Below, piece by piece: positions 8,241 to 11,829 of a stretch of 11,829 nt of DNA. The translations under genes were made by a program, and so were the position numbers. Each line of letters begins with the position of its first letter. Positions within the stretch are counted from its first letter, which is position 1. The stretch comes from Limisphaerales bacterium. Lineage in GTDB: Bacteria > Verrucomicrobiota > Verrucomicrobiia > Limisphaerales > UBA11358. The notes under the pieces were generated by a model. The model had not been told where the DNA came from, made no database searches, and saw nothing but the letters and a program-made list of their open reading frames with translations. Location of the stretch: positions 1-11,829 of the forward strand of contig PKZR01000319.1 in the NCBI GenBank assembly GCA_003133815.1, read 5' to 3'.

Positions 8241-8371
8241 CTGAAAAGATTTACGCTTATCATTTCGTCATACGCCGCAACTTTGGTCAATCAGAAACAG
8301 AAGAAATTTATGCATGGCCGACATCGGCAGATTGACGCGCGCGAGAATTCTGCTAGATTTTCCAGCCTTTT
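8241..8371. promoter_or_regulatory. divergent intergenic region between the SNF2 gene and asd
   Basis: These 131 bases separate two divergent starts and must hold both promoters. The plus-strand promoter is listed separately. Just upstream of its -35 box lies a small inverted repeat, GCCGA-CA-TCGGC, at 8317-8328, which could be an operator but is short enough to be chance. On the minus strand a TTGACC (complement of 8285-8290) could be a -35 box for the SNF2 gene, but no -10 box sits at 15-19 bases from it, so no promoter is called there. The middle of the region is AT-richer than the genes. Confidence 0.5.
8332..8359 (+). promoter_or_regulatory. candidate sigma-70-type promoter of asd (TTGACG-16-TAGATT, extended -10)
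   Basis: TTGACG at 8332-8337 (5 of 6 to the housekeeping -35 consensus) is followed after 16 bases by TAGATT at 8354-8359 (4 of 6 to TATAAT), with a TGC directly before it that makes an extended -10 element. Transcription would start near 8365-8367, only about 5-7 bases before the asd ATG at 8372, so the message would have almost no leader. This agrees with the absence of any Shine-Dalgarno motif. The boxes are read directly from sequence; activity is inferred. Confidence 0.55.
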
Positions 8372-9376
8372 ATGAACCGAAACCCGCACATTGCAGTTGT
8401 CGGCGCGACCGGCGCCGTCGGCATCGAAATGATCAAAACGCTGGAAAAAAGAAATTTTCCGGTCGGCAAACTGACTTTGCTCGCCTCGGCACGCTCCGTC
8501 GGCAAGAAGCTTAAATTTCGCGGCGCGGAGGTGACCGTTACGGAACTCACGAAGGATTCATTCAAGGGAGTTGACATCGCTCTGTTCAGCGCGGGCGGGA
8601 GCATTTCAAAAGAGTTTGCGCCGATCGCGGCCAAGGCAGGCTGCGTGGTCGTGGACAATTCCAGCGCCTTCCGCATGGACCCCGACGTGCCGCTCGTCGT
8701 GCCGGAGATCAATGCTTCCGATGTCAAGAAGCACAAGGGCATCATTGCCAATCCCAATTGCACCACGGCCATCACTTTGATGGCGCTCTATCCGCTGCAC
8801 CAGGCGTTCGGCGTGAAAAGGATTTTTGCTTCGAGCTATCAGGCGGTTTCCGGCACCGGAGCGCAGGCGATTGAAGAATTGAAACGGCAGGTGAATGAAA
8901 TCGTTTCCGGCAAACCAGCGACAAAGGCGGTGTATCCGCATCAGATCGCCTTCAACGTGATTCCGCAGGTGGATTCATTTCTGCCGTCCGGTTATACCAA
9001 GGAAGAGATGAAAATGGAAAACGAAGGCCGCAAAATTATGCACCACCCGGCGTTCCGTGCCAGCGTGACGTGCGTTCGCGTGCCGGTCTATCGCTCCCAT
9101 TCCGTCGCCGTGAGCGCCGAATTTGAAAAGCCGGTTTCCGTGGAAGCCGCACGCGCCGTTTTGAAAAAGGCTCCTGGCTTGGACCTGGTTGACGAGCCGG
9201 CGAACAAGAAATATCCCATGCCGTTGTTTACTTCCGAGAAGGACAACTGTGAAGCCGGCCGCCTGCGCATGGACTGCGCGCTCGACAATGGCCTGTGCTT
9301 CTGGGTGAGCGGCGACCAGTTGCTCAAAGGCGCGGCGCTCAATGCAGTGCAGATCGCCGAAGAGCTTTTGAAGTGA
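8372..9376 (+). CDS. asd: aspartate-semialdehyde dehydrogenase
   Basis: A 334-residue cytoplasmic enzyme that reduces L-4-aspartyl phosphate to L-aspartate 4-semialdehyde with NADPH, the branch point to lysine/diaminopimelate, threonine and methionine. Motifs: dinucleotide-binding loop GATGAVG (11-17), FSAGGSISKEFAP (72-84), VVDNSSAFRMDPDVPLVVPE (92-111), catalytic cysteine C130 in ANPNCTT (126-132), SYQAVSGTGAQA (155-166), and RVPVYRSHS (236-244) carrying the substrate-binding arginine and the acid/base histidine (H243). The length matches the Gram-positive/archaeal-like branch of bacterial ASADH (about 330-350) rather than the ~367-residue enterobacterial form. The ATG at 8372 leaves only nine residues before the nucleotide-binding loop, so an internal start is unlikely. 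No Shine-Dalgarno motif is visible, and the gene appears monocistronic with its own promoter just upstream. The gene downstream has a separate promoter candidate and an unrelated role. Confidence 0.97.
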   Translation: MNRNPHIAVVGATGAVGIEMIKTLEKRNFPVGKLTLLASARSVGKKLKFRGAEVTVTELTKDSFKGVDIALFSAGGSISKEFAPIAAKAGCVVVDNSSAFRMDPDVPLVVPEINASDVKKHKGIIANPNCTTAITLMALYPLHQAFGVKRIFASSYQAVSGTGAQAIEELKRQVNEIVSGKPATKAVYPHQIAFNVIPQVDSFLPSGYTKEEMKMENEGRKIMHHPAFRASVTCVRVPVYRSHSVAVSAEFEKPVSVEAARAVLKKAPGLDLVDEPANKKYPMPLFTSEKDNCEAGRLRMDCALDNGLCFWVSGDQLLKGAALNAVQIAEELLK

Positions 9377-9398
9377 TTCGTTGCTCATTTAGAACAAG

Positions 9399-9427
9399 TT
9401 GCTTCTGCGCCCGCCGTTCCGTATAAA
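9399..9427 (+). promoter_or_regulatory. candidate sigma-70-type promoter of the YfhO-family gene (TTGCTT-17-TATAAA)
   Basis: In the 56 bases between asd and the next gene, TTGCTT at 9399-9404 (4 of 6 to the -35 consensus) lies 17 bases before TATAAA at 9422-9427 (5 of 6 to the -10 consensus). The -10 box ends 5 bases before the GTG start at 9433, so the predicted transcription start (about 9433-9435) coincides with the start codon and the mRNA would be leaderless. No asd terminator hairpin is visible in this gap, so read-through from asd may also contribute. Sequence match is direct; function is inferred. Confidence 0.5.
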
Positions 9428-9432
9428 GCCGC

Positions 9433-11706
9433 GTGCTTGATTCGGCGAAATCTTCCGCTCTTTACGATGACTGGCTGACGCCACGCCGTTTCGCCGCGTT
9501 GCTGGCGGTGTTCGTGGTGGCATCCTGGCCGCAGGTTTTTTTTGGACTGCAAACATTCGTCTTTCGGGACTTTGGTTATTACGCCTATCCGATAGCTTTT
9601 CACCTGCGCGAAAGTTTCTGGCACGGGGAATTCCCGTTGTGGAATCCCCTGAGCTATTGCGGCTCGCCGTTCCTCGCGCAATGGAACACTCAAGTCCTCT
9701 ATCCGCCCGCATTGTTTTACATTTTATTCCCGTTGTCGTGGTCGCTCGGGGTCTTTTGCCTTCTGCATTTGTATCTTGGCGGGCTGGGAATGTTTTACCT
9801 CGCACGCCGCTGGACAGGCAGCAACCTTGCGTCTGCGGTGGCGGGGATTGCCTTTGCCTTCAGCGGGCTGACGGTCAACAGCCTCATGTGGCCCGGCTTC
9901 ATTCCGGGGCTGGGCTGGATGCCGTGGGTGGTATTGCTGGTGGAACGCGCCTGGCGTGAGGGCGGGCGATTGGTTGTGGTCGCGGCCATCGTCGGCGCAT
10001 TGCAAATGCTCTCCGGCGCAGTCGAGGCAATCTTGATGACGTGGCTCTTGCTCGGCGCGTTATTCCTGTTGGATTTGATTAACGGCGGATTTCCGCGCGG
10101 AAAAATGATCGCACGAACCGTTTTCGTGGTGGTGCTCGTCGCCGGATTATGTGCGGCGCAGATTTTGCCGTTCCTTGAACTCCTGCATCACTCGCAACGG
10201 CAGGACAATTTCGGTGCCGCACTTTGGGCGATGCCTCCGACGGGCTGGGCGAATTTTCTGGTGCCGTTGTTTCACTCGCAGCGGACGTTTCACAGCGTCT
10301 ATGCGCAACCCGGCCAGGACTGGACCTATTCCTATTACGTGGGCGTGTTCACCGTGGCGCTCGCGCTGCTGGCACCGTGGCAGGCGCGCAGCGGGCGCGT
10401 CTGGACGCTCGCCGCGCTGACGTTGCTCTGCCTCGTGCTCGCGCTCGGCGATGCCACGCCGCTTTACACCTGGTGCCGGCAACACATCGCCTTCGTGAAG
10501 CTCATGCGCTTTCCGATAAAATTTGTAATCCTGCCGGTGTTCACGATTCCCTTGTTGGCGGCGTTCGCGCTCGAAACGAACAGTGACCCGGCACGGCGTC
10601 AAAAAGTCTGGCTCGCCGTCTGGTCATCCATCGTGGTGGTGATGCTCGGCCTTTTTTGGTGGAGCTTGAAACTGCCCAGGCCGGGCGATGAACCATCCGC
10701 CATCGTGGCGAACGGCGCGATGCGCATGTTGTTTTTCACCGTCATCGGCGCCGGTTGGTTGGTGGCTTGGAAGATTTCCGCACCGAAGCCGCGCCGCATG
10801 TTGCAACTGCTGCTGCTCGTGTTCATTTGGCTGGACGTTTCGCATCACGCGCCCCAACCGGCCATGGTCAACCGTCCCGTCTACGATCCCGGCATGGCAC
10901 GCTCGCTGCCAGCGCCCGTCATCGGCCAGTCACGCGCCATGGTCAGCCACAAGGCCGAGACAGAATTGCTTTCCTCTTTTGTTCCCGATGCGAACGGGGA
11001 TTACCTGAGCCGGAGGGTTGCCCTCTTCTGCAATTGCAATCTGCTCGACGGCATCCCCAAGGTGGACGGTTTTTTCCCGCTGCAATTGAGCCAGCAATAC
11101 CAGGTTCAACTGCTGCTTTATTCCGTGGACGCGCCCGACGCCGCGCCCGCGCCGCTCCTCGACTTCCTCGGCGCATCGCAAATCACCAGCCAGACAAATC
11201 TTTTCAACTGGACGCCGCGCTCCGGCCAGATGCCGATGATCACCGGCGGACAAAAACCCGTATTCGCCGGCGACGACCAGGCCTATTGGGCGATCTTCAA
11301 ACCGGAGTTCAATCCGCGCGCCATAGTTTACCTGCCGCCGGAAGACGCCGCGTTTGTGCCAGACACCAATTCCGCCGCCGTCCAGGTTTCCGACCCTCAT
11401 TTTGCCGCGCAACACATCGAGGCCACCGTGGACGCCGCCGCGCCTTCGCTCGTCGTCATCGCGCAGACCTATTATGAACCCTGGCACGCCAGCGTGGATG
11501 GACAGCCCGCAAAACTGCTGCGCGCCAACTATGCCTTCCAGGCCGTGGCCGTTCCCGCAGGCAGGCACCAGTTGAGGCTCGACTACCAAGACCGCCAGTT
11601 TTACATCGGAGCCGCCATTTCACTGGCCGCGATCCTCGCCTGCGCGCTCGCGTGGCTTTGGCTCCCCAAAAACAAACCCCTGCCTGCGCCGGCTGACCGG
11701 GAATAA
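9433..11706 (+). CDS. YfhO-family integral membrane protein (GT-C-like glycosyltransferase)
   Basis: A 757-residue polytopic membrane protein with the hallmarks of the YfhO family. A first span (about 20-40) leads into an external loop FRDFGYYAYP (44-53, with D46 where GT-C enzymes keep an acidic residue) and NPLSYCGSPFLAQWN (71-85). About ten more spans run to ~470. A soluble extracytoplasmic domain of ~200 residues follows, ending in the characteristic beta-rich module TYYEPWHASVDGQPAKLLRA (679-698) plus VPAGRHQLRLDY (707-718), and a last span (~724-744) with a basic tail. In Firmicutes YfhO-type proteins glycosylate teichoic acids using lipid-linked sugars; here the acceptor is unknown, probably an envelope glycan or lipid. 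The start is a GTG; the next in-frame start codons (TTG, GTG) already fall inside the first span, and the only nearby ATG is out of frame, so GTG at 9433 is the best choice. No Shine-Dalgarno motif precedes it. GC-rich like the genome background. Confidence 0.88.
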   Translation: MLDSAKSSALYDDWLTPRRFAALLAVFVVASWPQVFFGLQTFVFRDFGYYAYPIAFHLRESFWHGEFPLWNPLSYCGSPFLAQWNTQVLYPPALFYILFPLSWSLGVFCLLHLYLGGLGMFYLARRWTGSNLASAVAGIAFAFSGLTVNSLMWPGFIPGLGWMPWVVLLVERAWREGGRLVVVAAIVGALQMLSGAVEAILMTWLLLGALFLLDLINGGFPRGKMIARTVFVVVLVAGLCAAQILPFLELLHHSQRQDNFGAALWAMPPTGWANFLVPLFHSQRTFHSVYAQPGQDWTYSYYVGVFTVALALLAPWQARSGRVWTLAALTLLCLVLALGDATPLYTWCRQHIAFVKLMRFPIKFVILPVFTIPLLAAFALETNSDPARRQKVWLAVWSSIVVVMLGLFWWSLKLPRPGDEPSAIVANGAMRMLFFTVIGAGWLVAWKISAPKPRRMLQLLLLVFIWLDVSHHAPQPAMVNRPVYDPGMARSLPAPVIGQSRAMVSHKAETELLSSFVPDANGDYLSRRVALFCNCNLLDGIPKVDGFFPLQLSQQYQVQLLLYSVDAPDAAPAPLLDFLGASQITSQTNLFNWTPRSGQMPMITGGQKPVFAGDDQAYWAIFKPEFNPRAIVYLPPEDAAFVPDTNSAAVQVSDPHFAAQHIEATVDAAAPSLVVIAQTYYEPWHASVDGQPAKLLRANYAFQAVAVPAGRHQLRLDYQDRQFYIGAAISLAAILACALAWLWLPKNKPLPAPADRE

Positions 11707-11713
11707 TGGCGGG

Positions 11714-11829
11714 ATGGCGCTAAACAAGATTCGGCTGGCGCAGTTTCAGGACCGACCTGCGCAAATTCAGAACCGGCTGGCGCTGCATAACCCCGGGATT
11801 CTTCCGGCCACCCCTCGGGGTAAACTCGC
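11714..11829 (+). CDS. possible start of an unrecognised gene, cut by window edge (doubtful)
   Basis: From the ATG at 11714 the frame stays open for 38 codons to the edge (MALNKIRLAQF ... NPGILPATPRGKL). It would begin 7 bases after the stop of the YfhO-family gene. The first part is a heptad-like repeat at protein level (RLAQFQD, RPAQIQN, RLALHNP), matching a 21-base DNA repeat. I recognise no family. An open run this short in GC-rich DNA is weak evidence, and GGCGGG lies too close to the ATG to act as a ribosome site. It may be non-coding repeat sequence instead. Confidence 0.25.
   Translation, partial: MALNKIRLAQFQDRPAQIQNRLALHNPGILPATPRGKL
11732..11794 (+). repeat. three imperfect 21-base tandem units
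   Basis: Units at 11732-11752, 11753-11773 and 11774-11794. Units 1 and 2 match at 15 of 21 positions by hand alignment. Units 1 and 3 share the identical 10-mer CGGCTGGCGC at a spacing of 42 bases, then diverge. The period is a multiple of three and in phase with the open frame from 11714, giving a seven-residue repeat (R-x-A-x-x-x-x). It may be the head of a longer repeat continuing outside the window, or chance. Confidence 0.4.

Noticed and set aside
8241..8290. Minus-strand promoter for the SNF2 gene (TTGACC with a TATGAC or TAAATC box)
   Set aside because: Spacings are far from 15-19 bases and the -10 matches are poor; no combination is convincing.
10930..11589. Minus-strand frame of 219 codons inside the YfhO-family gene
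   Set aside because: It lies wholly antisense to the characteristic YfhO C-terminal domain; its composition is shadow-like and no family is recognisable.
1..11829. CRISPR array, tRNA, rRNA, insertion sequence or phage genes
   Set aside because: No regularly spaced repeats, cloverleaf-like sequences, transposase motifs or terminal inverted repeats were seen; nearly all sequence is accounted for by six coding regions.

Overview
The window looks like ordinary chromosome from a GC-rich, Gram-negative-type bacterium. It holds six confident protein-coding genes plus a doubtful seventh at the right edge. Tandem MacB-type permeases, a large SNF2-family ATPase, two multi-spanning GT-C/YfhO-type membrane proteins and the lack of Shine-Dalgarno motifs would fit a Verrucomicrobiota-like genome. 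That assignment is inference from style only; no marker gene settles the taxonomy. No RNA gene, CRISPR array, transposase or attachment site was found, and no gene-free stretch exceeds about 130 bases.

Layout. (1) Positions 1-2161, plus strand: the 3' part of one MacB/FtsX-type ABC permease overlaps by 8 bases with a complete second permease. They look like the end of an export operon whose ATPase and adaptor would lie to the left. (2) Positions 2168-8240, minus strand, read right to left: a 1087-residue SNF2-type helicase, a GT39-like integral membrane glycosyltransferase, and a soluble MurG-like (GT-B) glycosyltransferase. The gaps are 70 and 42 bases, so co-transcription is possible. The membrane glycosyltransferase is clearly AT-richer than its neighbours. 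The last gene of this run ends only 6 bases from the end of the second permease gene, tail to tail. (3) Positions 8241-8371: a divergent intergenic region with a good plus-strand promoter candidate. (4) Positions 8372-9376, plus strand: asd, aspartate-semialdehyde dehydrogenase, with intact catalytic residues. (5) Positions 9433-11706, plus strand: a YfhO-family membrane protein with its own promoter candidate touching a GTG start. (6) From 11707 to the edge: a short open frame with a 21-base imperfect repeat, of uncertain meaning.

How the genes fit together. Three genes (3304-2168, 4906-3347, 9433-11706) point to building or decorating a surface glycan: two GT-C-type membrane proteins that would use polyprenyl-linked sugars on the outer face of the inner membrane, and one cytoplasmic GT-B enzyme. 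The permease pair would act in envelope export or lipoprotein/antibiotic extrusion. asd is housekeeping metabolism (lysine, threonine, methionine, diaminopimelate). The SNF2 protein is a DNA- or nucleoprotein-remodelling motor of unknown target.

I see no convincing new multi-gene system. The points most worth following are the absence of Shine-Dalgarno sequences at all six visible starts, combined with promoter candidates implying leaderless or near-leaderless mRNAs; the composition break at the GT39-like gene; and the long poorly characterised N-terminal half of the SNF2 protein.
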